From the NCBI RefSeq assembly GCF_024181285.1, contig NZ_CP051201.1, positions 1,674,001 through 1,738,000 of the forward strand: a stretch of DNA of 64,000 nucleotides. The letters are read 5' to 3'. Position 1 is the stretch's first letter, and each line of letters starts with the position of its first letter. The stretch is from Treponema sp. OMZ 790 (GTDB lineage: Bacteria > Spirochaetota > Spirochaetia > Treponematales > Treponemataceae). The notes under the pieces are model-generated. The model saw only the letters and a program-made list of their open reading frames with translations. It made no database searches and was not told the origin of the DNA. Both the position numbers and the translations under genes were made by a program. Shown here in pieces: positions 25,814 through 35,073 of the stretch.

Positions 25814-27211
25814 TTACCTTGTCCTCAGTTTGGGATGTAAAATCTTATCCATTGCAAAACCTAGGAATGCAAATATCATGCCCAAAAGAGCTATAAAAAG
25901 ACCGGGAGGAATAATCCACCACCATAGACCGTTTAAGGTTGCGCCCGAAGTCTGGGCATCGTGAAGAATTTGTCCCCATGTTACGATAGAAGGATCTCCC
26001 AAACCTAAAAGAGAAAGAGAGGATTCAAAGATGATGGCACCCGGAACCGAACTTGCCATAATTGCAAAGGAGTAAGGTAAAAGAAGAGGAGCAATGTGTT
26101 TAAGGATTATCCTCCATTTTCCGGCCCCTAGGGCCTTTGCAGCCTCAATATAGGTTTCTTCCTTTATCTGTAAGGCCATTGAGCGGACTGTCTTTACCGA
26201 ACCTGTCCAGCCGAAGATAATGAGAGCGAGGATTATCATCCATATACTCGGTTTAAAAACGGCAGCCGATACAATCAATATAGGAATGATCGGAACAGAT
26301 ACTACTATTTCAAAGATGAACATCATAACCGTATCGACCCTTCCGCCGAAGTAGGCACTTATAATGCCGTACATAACACCGACCAAAACCGAAATAATAC
26401 TTGCAACAAGACCTATTAAAAGAGCCCATTTTAAACCGGCCATAACACCCGAAAAAACATCTCTCTTATTTAAATCGGTACCTAAAAGCCCCGAAACGGA
26501 ACCGGGAATTACTACTCGCGGATTTTCAATCTTGTTTGCCTGATTATTTGCAACATCTTTCGGAACAACGAATTTAAAAATGTATTCCCCTTTTAAGGGC
26601 TTTTTCTCCCTGTACATGGTCTTTGAAGCTTCAGAGAATAAAAGCTGAACAGGGTTTGCATTTCCGGAGGTAGGAGTTGCACCATAAGAAGCCGTAAATT
26701 GCTGCATTGTAGATCTTGCATCCGTTAAAACCGTAAAACGGCTGTGATGTTCCTGTAAATTTCCTTTTTGAAAAATCCCGAGTTCGATGCGGTTTCCGTC
26801 GGGACGCACAACATCCATACTCATTATAATATCGCCTGTAAGCTCTGCTCTAAAAACAATGTTATTGGGGTTTTTATCGTATTTATAGTTATACTTAAAG
26901 CTATAAACTACAGCAGGACCGAAATGCTCAGATGTTTCTTCGCTAATTTCAGGCTCGGTAAGCTGAACCGTCCTTGCCGATTTTTTTGAACTAAAAAGCT
27001 CTGACCATATTGGAGGAGCGGAAGCAGGGTTATCTTCCCAATACGAAATATTATGCCAATTATAGTTTGTTCCTTTAAAAGGCAATACAATCGGCTCAAG
27101 AATAATCAAAAGCACAAGTATACTTAAAAGAACTATTGCAACTATTCCTATTTTTTCTTTTTTAAAATCGTTCCAAAATTCTTTAAACCTATCAATGAAA
27201 TTATTCATCAT
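25814..27211 (-). CDS. Peptide ABC importer permease, OppC type with large extracytoplasmic insert (system 1)
   Basis: About 465 residues; typical OppC has about 300. One membrane helix near 20-40 (IGIVAIVLLSILVLLIILEP) is followed by an extra domain of about 190 residues, rich in beta strands, which should lie outside the membrane. The usual permease core then starts near KRDVFSGVMAGLKWAL. The cytoplasmic coupling motif EAAKALGAGKWRIILKH is intact. The frame stays open to 27376, but GGAGG before the ATG ATG at 27211/27208, overlapping the OppB stop, decides the start. Confidence 0.9.
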   Translation of the reverse strand: MMNNFIDRFKEFWNDFKKEKIGIVAIVLLSILVLLIILEPIVLPFKGTNYNWHNISYWEDNPASAPPIWSELFSSKKSARTVQLTEPEISEETSEHFGPAVVYSFKYNYKYDKNPNNIVFRAELTGDIIMSMDVVRPDGNRIELGIFQKGNLQEHHSRFTVLTDARSTMQQFTASYGATPTSGNANPVQLLFSEASKTMYREKKPLKGEYIFKFVVPKDVANNQANKIENPRVVIPGSVSGLLGTDLNKRDVFSGVMAGLKWALLIGLVASIISVLVGVMYGIISAYFGGRVDTVMMFIFEIVVSVPIIPILIVSAAVFKPSIWMIILALIIFGWTGSVKTVRSMALQIKEETYIEAAKALGAGKWRIILKHIAPLLLPYSFAIMASSVPGAIIFESSLSLLGLGDPSIVTWGQILHDAQTSGATLNGLWWWIIPPGLFIALLGMIFAFLGFAMDKILHPKLRTR

Positions 27212-28248
27212 GCCTTGCCTCCAACTTTTATACGCGGATCTAAAAAGCCGTAAATCAAATCGAGAACTATAAGCCCCATCTGATAAAGGCCTGTCGTGAT
27301 AGCCAAATCTCCCATTAAAACGGGTATATCGTTTTGCTGAACGGCGATCCAATAAAGCTGCCCCAGACCCGGCCAAGAGAAAATACCTTCAAATATGATA
27401 TTTCCCGCCATTGAAGCCAAAAATGACAACAAAATCATGGTTACCAAAGGAGGAGCACAGGTTCTCAAGGTATGTCCGTGAAGAACTTTTTTTTCGGGGA
27501 TACCTCTCGCCCTTGCACTCATTATAAAATCTTCCTGTAAGGTACCTAATACAAGGTTTCGGATAACGTAAGCCGTACTCCAAAAACCTAAACAAACCAG
27601 TGTAAGAATAGGAAGAGCAAGATGTTTAATTCTGTCAAAAACAAACCAAATTCCTTCGGGAACGGGAACCGAGTTTACTCCTCCTGACGGAAAAAGCGGG
27701 GCTGTATAAACAAACAAAAATATTAAAAGCATGGCCAGCCACCAGGTAGGCATACCGTAAATGATAAGAGTTATCAAACTTGTAACCTTATCGGTTCGGC
27801 CTCCCGGTTTTTGAGCTTTTTTTAACCCCAATGCCAGACCGATCAGGGTACTAATTACAAAGGCAGTCGTAAAAAGCAAGAGGGTTCTTGGAATTGCTTC
27901 TCCGAGTATTTTAATAACTTCTTGAGAGCCGGTTAAGGATTTAATCGTCGTCGATTTACCGAAGTCAAAGGTCAGAATCCTTTTTGCGTTATTTAAAACT
28001 CTCTCAACCAAGGGTCTATCCAATTTATATTGTTTAATAAGGGTCAATTCTTGGTCTTTACGCCACATCATTATCTGTTCGGCTGTCATATTTTTTAGAC
28101 CCTTTGCTTCAGCACGTACCATTTCCAATATCTGGCTACGCTGAACTTTTTCATTTATCTGATTAAACAAAAATGAAAATATAAAAATAAGAATGGAATA
28201 TATTATTACACCGCGTAAAATACGCTTAAGCGCATACCACTTATACAT
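27208..28248 (-). CDS. Peptide ABC importer permease, OppB type (system 1)
   Basis: 346 residues. N-terminal helix, an extracytoplasmic segment, then a BPD_transp_1 core with the coupling sequence SARARGIPEKKVLHGH and a final LIYGFLDPRIKVGG, as in OppB/DppB. TAGGAG precedes the ATG. About 100 bases, holding a hairpin, separate it from the binding-protein gene upstream. Confidence 0.92.
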   Translation of the reverse strand: MYKWYALKRILRGVIIYSILIFIFSFLFNQINEKVQRSQILEMVRAEAKGLKNMTAEQIMMWRKDQELTLIKQYKLDRPLVERVLNNAKRILTFDFGKSTTIKSLTGSQEVIKILGEAIPRTLLLFTTAFVISTLIGLALGLKKAQKPGGRTDKVTSLITLIIYGMPTWWLAMLLIFLFVYTAPLFPSGGVNSVPVPEGIWFVFDRIKHLALPILTLVCLGFWSTAYVIRNLVLGTLQEDFIMSARARGIPEKKVLHGHTLRTCAPPLVTMILLSFLASMAGNIIFEGIFSWPGLGQLYWIAVQQNDIPVLMGDLAITTGLYQMGLIVLDLIYGFLDPRIKVGGKA

Positions 28249-28290
28249 AAAAGTCTCCTACAAAATTTAGACTTACTCAGGCACAAAGCA

Positions 28291-28320
28291 GCCTCAAATC
28301 CCTTTTACAGGATTCAAGGC
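28291..28320 (-). terminator. RNA hairpin between binding protein and permease genes (system 1)
   Basis: An 11-bp stem forms in the minus-strand transcript using two G-U pairs; the plus-strand transcript would have two C-A mismatches instead. No T-run follows, so it is more likely an mRNA stabiliser or processing stop than a full terminator. It would explain higher expression of the binding protein than of the permeases. Confidence 0.45.
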
Positions 28321-28347
28321 TTTTAATTTAAGTCAACACCTTAAATT

Positions 28348-30963
28348 TTATTTAAGGATTGTCATACTTGCCGAGTTAGCTGAAGGCGGTTCATCTGCAA
28401 TGGATGTTAATACAACCATTATGTACTCTACACCTTTTTCAAATTTAGCTAAATCTGAAGCGGGCACGGTAATTGTAAACTTACCTCCGCCGGCAGATAC
28501 GGCAGGATAAACTTTTTCACCGCCTGAAGGAAGCTGAAGTTTACCTTCAACCTTACCCTTATCGAGAGGAACTCTTTCGATTTCGGGATAAGCATATTTA
28601 GATACCGTAACTTCAAATACGGCATCCTTGTCGGCTGAAGGAGCTACAGGAGCTTTTATATGCTGAATTTCGGTAAGATCTGTTCTAAACATATTCGGGA
28701 AGTAGTCGCTCTTATAGGGATACTTATCGAAGTTTGTCAATACAACGGAGCTTGTTATAGGATCGATTTTTTCGAACATTAAGGGGCCTGTTGTGATATA
28801 GGCATTTCCGTATTTTTCGATAAAGGCTATAGAGGCCTTGTATCTTTTAACGGCGTAGTCTTCATCTACAAAACCCTTCAAGGATTCAGGTATGTGTTTT
28901 GAAGCAATAAATTCTTCCAACTTGGCCTTGATATCTGCAAGACAATCGGGGTTTTTAACGTTTGCTTCAACACCGCGCTCTCCGCCGTCTTTAGCAAAGT
29001 TATAAACGGTTCCGCTCTTTGAGCCGTGTACTACGATTTCGGCCAAGGCTTCATAAATTTCCCAAGGTACGTTTGTTCTTCGTCCTGGGTTAGCAGCCTT
29101 TACGCTTAAACCGCCTACATCAATAGCTGTATCTCTCGGGATAGGAGCATGGAAGTAGTTACTGTAAGTAGTAATTGAACCGTCCTTATTAAAGACTATA
29201 CCCTTTGTGTTTTTAAGACTGGGGAGAGTTACACCGCTTAAAGGTGCATCATAGTAACGGTCGCTCTCTCCGTCTTGGATGGCCCATTCAAGGGCAAAAG
29301 CATAGGCATATCGAACATCATTAATATCGACAGGTTCGCCGTGATGCCAATGATAACCGTCTACGAGCTTACCTGTTGCAGAGGTTGCAACAGTCTGTCC
29401 CGGTTCAACGGAAACCCATTTTTTTGAAGCTGTGTCGTATGTAACTGCTTCGGCAGGAACGGGAATATCGCCGCCCATTACAAGTTCATCATCACCTTCA
29501 TCGGTTTTCTTGCCGGTAGGAACAAATTTGGGAGCAAATTTAGCATTTGCAACATCAACCGTTGACATAGCAAATTCCAAGCGTCCTACAGCAGGATTAT
29601 CAAAGCTTGCACGATCGGTAACGGTATTATAGAAGGGAGAGCTATATGCATCGCTGAAACCTTGACCGCCTACAGGATCCCATTCTGCCATAAATAAAGA
29701 ACCTTGAGCCGAATACTGCAATACGCGCAATACCCTCTTTCCCTTATATGGTCCGTCGGTATCCGGTTTTACATCGGCACATCTGATTGTCCAGCCGTTA
29801 AAACCGTCAGAGGTTCCGTAGAAGAGACGTGAGTTAAATCTTGCCTTGTTAGCAACATAAAGGTCATTTTGTGAAACAACATAGACACGTACAGCCTCAC
29901 TCATACCAAGAGCACACATTTCATTGGTTTCTTTAAAGAACTCTTCGGCAGTCAGATACTGTCCGTAAGCAGCCTTTTTACCTAAAACATCAAGTTTTTC
30001 GTTTGTATAATTCCAGAATTCGGCTTCTCCGCCTCCGGGCATATAGCCATAGAAGGGAGTATACATCTGGCAAAGAGGAGTTTCCCAAGTTACATAGAAA
30101 CCGCCTGAGCCCCAGCCTTCAAGATACATCGTCCAATCATAGTTAGCAGGATTTCCTCCGTAAACAAGGGCACCGGCTGTTTTTCGATCACGCTCAAATG
30201 GTTCAACTGTAAGACCGGCTTTTTCGATTTGAGCATGGATATAGCGGGCTGCAGGAAGACGTCCCGTAGGATCGTCAACACGCATTATGGACTTAATAGA
30301 AACAGGTTTACCTTTGTACATCCATTTGCCGTTTTCTTTTACAAGTTTTCCCTTGTTTGCAGGCAAATTTGAAGCTTTTTGCATGGCAGCTTCAATCATG
30401 TTTATGGCTTTTTGCTCATCGCCTGTTTCGGTAATACCGAATTTGGAAGCCAAAATATTGTAGCGGTATGCTCCGGGGAGACCTACAGTACAAGGTGTGT
30501 ACATAGGAGAACCTTCACCCAGAAGAAGCTCATCTACCAATTTTTTTCTGTTGATTAACCAGTTAAAAGCATAGCGGACTTCCTTGATGGCAACAGGGTT
30601 AAACATTTCCTCTCCTGATTCGGTCTTCCAAACATATGGGGCCTTGTTAGGAATAGGATTAAATAGAAGAGACCAATAACCTGTCGGAACAGGGTAAATA
30701 TCTATCTTATCCCTGTCTTCATCGCTTAAACCCGACAAAAGTACGGGCGGAACCGATGTAAACATGAGATCGGCTTTTCCTTCAATAACATCCTTCAACG
30801 CAACTGTTTGATCTGTACTTACGGAATAGACAACCTTATCTACATAGGTACCGTTTTTTACCGGGCTTTTACCTCCGGCGGCAGTTCCTGCACCGCCTCC
30901 GCATGCAGTAAATACCAAAGCCACTGCAAGCATACACGCCAAAAATTTAACAAAACTTTTCAT
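28348..30963 (-). CDS. Very large extracellular solute-binding lipoprotein, family 5 (system 1)
   Basis: 871 residues; the usual family 5 protein has 500-600. Lipoprotein signal MKSFVKFLACMLAVALVFTAC with lipidated Cys21. Family 5 features include KEVRYAFNWLINRKKLV, KWMYKGKPVSIKSIMRVDD and NDVRYAYAFALEWA. The last appears to start a second lobe-like block, and a beta-rich segment from about 780 closes the protein. It should capture peptides or other ligands for the OppBCDF-like system downstream. AGGAGG precedes the ATG and a promoter lies at 31009-31037. Confidence 0.88.
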   Translation of the reverse strand: MKSFVKFLACMLAVALVFTACGGGAGTAAGGKSPVKNGTYVDKVVYSVSTDQTVALKDVIEGKADLMFTSVPPVLLSGLSDEDRDKIDIYPVPTGYWSLLFNPIPNKAPYVWKTESGEEMFNPVAIKEVRYAFNWLINRKKLVDELLLGEGSPMYTPCTVGLPGAYRYNILASKFGITETGDEQKAINMIEAAMQKASNLPANKGKLVKENGKWMYKGKPVSIKSIMRVDDPTGRLPAARYIHAQIEKAGLTVEPFERDRKTAGALVYGGNPANYDWTMYLEGWGSGGFYVTWETPLCQMYTPFYGYMPGGGEAEFWNYTNEKLDVLGKKAAYGQYLTAEEFFKETNEMCALGMSEAVRVYVVSQNDLYVANKARFNSRLFYGTSDGFNGWTIRCADVKPDTDGPYKGKRVLRVLQYSAQGSLFMAEWDPVGGQGFSDAYSSPFYNTVTDRASFDNPAVGRLEFAMSTVDVANAKFAPKFVPTGKKTDEGDDELVMGGDIPVPAEAVTYDTASKKWVSVEPGQTVATSATGKLVDGYHWHHGEPVDINDVRYAYAFALEWAIQDGESDRYYDAPLSGVTLPSLKNTKGIVFNKDGSITTYSNYFHAPIPRDTAIDVGGLSVKAANPGRRTNVPWEIYEALAEIVVHGSKSGTVYNFAKDGGERGVEANVKNPDCLADIKAKLEEFIASKHIPESLKGFVDEDYAVKRYKASIAFIEKYGNAYITTGPLMFEKIDPITSSVVLTNFDKYPYKSDYFPNMFRTDLTEIQHIKAPVAPSADKDAVFEVTVSKYAYPEIERVPLDKGKVEGKLQLPSGGEKVYPAVSAGGGKFTITVPASDLAKFEKGVEYIMVVLTSIADEPPSANSASMTILK

Positions 30964-30985
30964 TAAATTCCTCCTGTTGTTTTTT

Positions 30986-31000
30986 GTGTTTATTAAACAC
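30986..31000. promoter_or_regulatory. Palindrome in the leader of the 871-residue binding protein gene
   Basis: GTGTTTA-t-TAAACAC, a 7-bp perfect palindrome near the predicted transcript start of the minus-strand operon; a possible operator. Confidence 0.35.
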
Positions 31001-31008
31001 TACATATT

Positions 31009-31037
31009 ATTAAAGCACAGTTCTCCCGATTTGTCAA
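31009..31037 (-). promoter_or_regulatory. Promoter of Opp system 1
   Basis: On the minus strand TTGACA (31032-31037), a 17-bp spacer and TTTAAT (31009-31014). Confidence 0.6.
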
Positions 31038-31085
31038 ATATTTGTTCATATTTTTTTGATTTTATCATTTTTTTTTATCTCAATC

Positions 31086-31114
31086 TTTACAGATTTATTT
31101 TTTTGTGGTAGAAT
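31086..31114 (+). promoter_or_regulatory. Promoter of Opp system 2
   Basis: TTTACA (31086-31091), a 17-bp spacer and TAGAAT (31109-31114). The predicted leader starts with a small hairpin, CGGTAAT-tcat-ATTACCG at 31121-31138, before the ribosome binding site GGAGG. Confidence 0.55.
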
Positions 31115-31160
31115 GTTGAACGGTAATTCATATTACCGAAAAAAAATATTGGAGGACACT

Positions 31161-32936
31161 ATGAAAAAATTTATGGTGTTAATTGTAACACTGGTGCTGG
31201 CTTTTTCCTTAATCGCATGCGGCGGAAACGGTACAGCAACAACAACGACCAACGAAAGACCTTTCGTTGTAGCTTCAGCCGAGTTTAACGGCGACTTTTA
31301 CATCGGCTGGACAAATTCGTCTTATGACAACGATATCCGAAAACTTGTTTGGGCATTCGGTCTTATCGAAGACACCCCGGAAGGTCAGACTATTGATTCA
31401 CCCCTCGTTGCAGAAAAGAAGGTAAGCGATGATCTTAAAACATGGACTTACAAAATTGTAAAGGGAGCAAAATTCCACAACGGCGAAGCTTTAACTGCAA
31501 GCGATGTAAAGTTTACTTATGATTTTTACATGGATACTAAAGCCTTAGCCGACACCGGCGGAACCTCAACCATCAATGATCACCTTGAAAGTGTTGAGCT
31601 TGATGAAGCTGCAAATACCGTAACCTTCCATCTTAAAAAGGCCAGTTACACAGTAGACCTGGATGTTTTCGCTTTCTATATTTTCCCCGAAGAAACCTTT
31701 ACAAAAGGAGCAAAGGAAGAAGGACTTACAGTTCAGCAGTATGTTAAAAAGAACATCTCAAAACCCATCGGTTACGGCCCCTACAAGATGGTCGAATATA
31801 AAGAAGGTGAATATGTTAAGTTGGAAGCCTATAAAGACTATTTAGGAAAAGCACCCGCTATTAAAGAAGTAATCGTTAAGGTTGTACCCACCGAAACAGA
31901 ACTTGACCAGCTAATTCAAGGTGAAGTAGATATGTTGACACAGCAGGGTCAGCCGGAAAAAATCGATGCAGTAAAGGACAAGCCCGGCTTTGCATATACA
32001 AACTACTACAGGCACGGAGGCGGAACAGTTGTCTTGCATTGTGACTTCGGTCCCACTTCTCTTACAGAAGTTAGACAGGCCTTTGCCTATGTTCTTAACA
32101 GACCGAAAATTATCGAACTTTTCTTAGGCCAATACGGTATTTCTTCTAACGGTCCCTATTCCAAAAACGACTGGACCTTGTGGGACGATGATGAAAAAAA
32201 CCTTATCGGAACAGCTGCCGTAGGTAAATTTGAAAGCACATTAACCAACTATGACATCTTGGATAAAGACGGAAAATTCGATGAAGAAGCAAACATTGCA
32301 AAAGCTCATGAGCTCCTTGACAAAGCAGCCAAGAGAACTGACGGAGATTACGCAAAACTTACAGGTAACGCAAAGTCAGGCTACCTTTGGGAAGGTAAAC
32401 CCCTTGAAATCAAGATCACTTACACACCTTTCTGGTCAGACACATACAACCTCGTATGGAACGATGCCTATGTTTCAAAGCTCGGCTTTAAAGTATCATT
32501 AACAGGTCTTGATTGGCCCGTAATGTACAGCCACTGGACAGGAGACACCGAAGAAGAAAGGACCTATCATGCTTTCGTAGGCGGTGTAAGCTATACACTT
32601 AAAGCCAATCCAAAGAACGACTATGCGACAAAACTTATTATGCCTTGGGGACAGCCCTCAACCAACAATTATATGTTCTCTGGTGGTTCTTCTTACACTC
32701 CTGCAGAATGGGATCAGCTGCTTGACGACATCGAAAATGCTCATCCTGTAACAGGAAGAGAAGAATACAGGAAAAACTGGAGAAAATTTATAGTAGCTGT
32801 AAACAGAGAAGTTCCCGTTATCCCTGTTTATTCAAACAATTACTTTGATCTTTTCACCGATAAGCTCGAAAACTTCCACTCCCATGCTTTGTGGAACTGG
32901 GCAAGAGCATTACCTAATGCTAACTGGAAAAAATAA
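31161..32936 (+). CDS. Extracellular solute-binding lipoprotein, family 5 (system 2)
   Basis: 591 residues of normal family size. The frame is open to 31056, but GGAGG five bases before this ATG and the lipoprotein signal MKKFMVLIVTLVLAFSLIAC (Cys20) decide the start. Family motifs: TWTYKIVKGAKFHNGEALTASDVKFTYDF region, EVRQAFAYVLNRPKII and a C-terminal ANWKK end. It should supply peptides or similar ligands to the four transporter genes downstream. A hairpin with a T-run follows the gene. Confidence 0.92.
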   Translation: MKKFMVLIVTLVLAFSLIACGGNGTATTTTNERPFVVASAEFNGDFYIGWTNSSYDNDIRKLVWAFGLIEDTPEGQTIDSPLVAEKKVSDDLKTWTYKIVKGAKFHNGEALTASDVKFTYDFYMDTKALADTGGTSTINDHLESVELDEAANTVTFHLKKASYTVDLDVFAFYIFPEETFTKGAKEEGLTVQQYVKKNISKPIGYGPYKMVEYKEGEYVKLEAYKDYLGKAPAIKEVIVKVVPTETELDQLIQGEVDMLTQQGQPEKIDAVKDKPGFAYTNYYRHGGGTVVLHCDFGPTSLTEVRQAFAYVLNRPKIIELFLGQYGISSNGPYSKNDWTLWDDDEKNLIGTAAVGKFESTLTNYDILDKDGKFDEEANIAKAHELLDKAAKRTDGDYAKLTGNAKSGYLWEGKPLEIKITYTPFWSDTYNLVWNDAYVSKLGFKVSLTGLDWPVMYSHWTGDTEEERTYHAFVGGVSYTLKANPKNDYATKLIMPWGQPSTNNYMFSGGSSYTPAEWDQLLDDIENAHPVTGREEYRKNWRKFIVAVNREVPVIPVYSNNYFDLFTDKLENFHSHALWNWARALPNANWKK

Positions 32937-32967
32937 TCGGTGCAATATTGATTATTTAACTTGATTT

Positions 32968-33012
32968 TTAAGACCTCTTGTTTATTTTTAACCGGGAGGT
33001 CTTAATTTTTTT
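32968..33012 (+). terminator. Partial intrinsic terminator after the system 2 binding protein gene
   Basis: TTAAGACCTC pairs with GAGGTCTTAA across an 18-base loop and is followed by seven T. It stands between the binding protein and permease genes, so it probably lowers expression of the membrane genes relative to the binding protein. Confidence 0.75.
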
Positions 33013-33028
33013 ACCTAAAGGAGATTTT

Positions 33029-34054
33029 ATGGCAAATAATAGTGTCAGCGGCTCAAAGTCGCTGTTTGAAATCCTTTTTCCCTATCTTCGATATATCTTC
33101 AAGCGTTTAATATCCATTATCCCCGTATTAATAATTATGTCGATTGCTATTTTTATACTTATCAATTTGATGCCGGGCGATCCGATATTGGCTATGCTTG
33201 ACCCCGAAAAAACAAAGGCTATGACACCCGAAGAAAAAACTTTATATATTGAAACCATGAGGAAGTTTTTGGGATACGATAAAGGCCCTGTAGAAAGGTA
33301 TTTTTTATGGATGGGAGATACTTTTAGAGGAGAGTTCGGTTATTCGGTAAAATACAATAAACCGGTAAACGAATTTATCGGAACTTACATAGGAAGATCT
33401 TTTAAAATAAATATAAGGGGCTTTCTTTTAGCCTTTTTAATTTCAATTCCTTTGGGAATTACGGCAGCCGTAAAAAAGAATAGTTTTTTTGATAAAACCG
33501 TAACGGTATTTACAATAATAGGAATATCTCTGCCTTCGTTTTTTTTGGCATTGCTTTTAATAATGGTATTCGTTATCTTTATGAAGATTTTACCCTTTTC
33601 AGGGATGTCGGATCCGCGAGGTATTTTGCCTGACTGGCATTATATAATACTGCCGGTTACGGTAGTTGTACTTACCTCACTTGTCGGCCTTACACGATAC
33701 ATAAGATCCGCTATGATAGACATCTTAAAATCCGATTATATAAGAACGGCAAGGGCAAAAGGTCTTGCAGAAAAGGTCGTTATATACAGACATGCTTTTC
33801 AAAATGCCCTAATACCGGTTGTAACCCTCATCGGTTTATACATCCCCGCTCTTTTCGGAGGTTCTATAGTTGTCGAAAAAATATTTGCCTATCCCGGAAT
33901 GGGCTTATTGATGAATTACGCATACGGCTTTAAGGACAGAGCAGTATTACAGACTGTTCTCTTGTTCTTTGGACTTCTTACATTGTTGGGAAATATTTTT
34001 ATCGATGTAGGATATATGATTGTAGATCCGAGAATTCGGGAAGGAAAGGTTTAA
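33029..34054 (+). CDS. Peptide ABC importer permease, OppB type (system 2)
   Basis: 341 residues from the ATG preceded by AAAGGAG; an in-frame upstream start at 32978 would lie in the terminator and is rejected. Helical permease core with coupling sequence RTARAKGLAEKVVIYRHAFQNALIP and final VDPRIREGKV, typical of OppB/DppB. Confidence 0.92.
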   Translation: MANNSVSGSKSLFEILFPYLRYIFKRLISIIPVLIIMSIAIFILINLMPGDPILAMLDPEKTKAMTPEEKTLYIETMRKFLGYDKGPVERYFLWMGDTFRGEFGYSVKYNKPVNEFIGTYIGRSFKINIRGFLLAFLISIPLGITAAVKKNSFFDKTVTVFTIIGISLPSFFLALLLIMVFVIFMKILPFSGMSDPRGILPDWHYIILPVTVVVLTSLVGLTRYIRSAMIDILKSDYIRTARAKGLAEKVVIYRHAFQNALIPVVTLIGLYIPALFGGSIVVEKIFAYPGMGLLMNYAYGFKDRAVLQTVLLFFGLLTLLGNIFIDVGYMIVDPRIREGKV

Positions 34055-34056
34055 AA

Positions 34057-35073
34057 ATGGCTAAAGAAGAAGACAAAAATTTCAGCGAAAAAGATGAGGT
34101 TATTCTATCCCCGACACAACAAATAAGGATCAAATTCAGCAATAACAGACTGGCTATGATAGGCTTTTATATGTTTATCACAATAGTCCTTTTGGTTATT
34201 GTAACCCACTTTTACACCAAATTCACAGGCTATGACTTTGCAAAAACCGATCCTACATTGAGGAATAATCCCCCGTCTTGGGCTCATCCCTTCGGAACAG
34301 ATAAATACGGACGCGACACATTTATGAGAGTTCTTGAAGGCGGATGGATTTCGTTACAAGTAGGTTTTTTATCCACATTTATGGCAATAACCATTGGTTT
34401 GACCATGGGTGCAATTGCAGGTTTTTTCAGCGGACGGGTTGATAATATTATTATGAGGCTTATAGAAATACTTTCCTCTTTCCCCTTTTTGGCGATTGCC
34501 TATACAATTTCCGCCATATTCAGAGAAAGACCTCCTGAGTTTAGGCTCTATGTAATAGTTGTAATTCTAGGTTTTTTAAGCTGGACAGGTTTAGCGAGGT
34601 TGATACGCGGCCAAATCTTAGCTTTACGGGAACAGGAATTTATTGTAGCTACAAGAGCGTTAGGTATCAAAAGAAGAAACCAAATTTTACGCCATCTTGT
34701 TCCTAACGTATTACCTACCGTAGTAGTATCGGCAACCCTTACCTTTGCTTCTTCAATATTGAGTGAAGCTTTCTTGTCGTTTTTGAACTTATCGGTAACC
34801 GAGCCTATCCCGACTTGGGGAGCTCTTTTATCGAAGGCGTCCGAAAACAGCACAAGCCTTCGAACCTTTTGGTGGATTTGGGTATTCCCCGGGACAATGC
34901 TCTTTTTGTTTATAATGAGTATAAATCTCGTAGGCGAAGGACTTAGAGATTCTATCGACCCGAAAGCCGAATATACCACAAAAAAACAGCGAAAAGAAGC
35001 CAGGGCCAGACGCAAAGAAGAAAAGGCTCTTGCAAAACAAGCTAAACAAGCGGTAAAGGAGGCGGCTGTATGA
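34057..35073 (+). CDS. Peptide ABC importer permease, OppC type (system 2)
   Basis: 338 residues. First membrane helix near 30-50, then FGTDKYGRDTFMRVLEG, a sequence found in nearly all OppC/DppC proteins, and coupling sequence ATRALGIKRRNQILRHLVPN. The C-terminus carries a basic tail of about 25 residues (KKQRKEARARRKEEKALAKQ), longer than usual and probably cytoplasmic. Two bases separate it from oppB, and it overlaps the next gene by 4 bp. Confidence 0.92.
   Translation: MAKEEDKNFSEKDEVILSPTQQIRIKFSNNRLAMIGFYMFITIVLLVIVTHFYTKFTGYDFAKTDPTLRNNPPSWAHPFGTDKYGRDTFMRVLEGGWISLQVGFLSTFMAITIGLTMGAIAGFFSGRVDNIIMRLIEILSSFPFLAIAYTISAIFRERPPEFRLYVIVVILGFLSWTGLARLIRGQILALREQEFIVATRALGIKRRNQILRHLVPNVLPTVVVSATLTFASSILSEAFLSFLNLSVTEPIPTWGALLSKASENSTSLRTFWWIWVFPGTMLFLFIMSINLVGEGLRDSIDPKAEYTTKKQRKEARARRKEEKALAKQAKQAVKEAAV

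Noticed and set aside
25814..27376. Start of OppC-like permease at 27376
   Set aside because: The extra 55 residues are read through the end of the OppB gene and are Arg/Ser-rich, unlike a membrane protein N-terminus. GGAGG favours 27211/27208.
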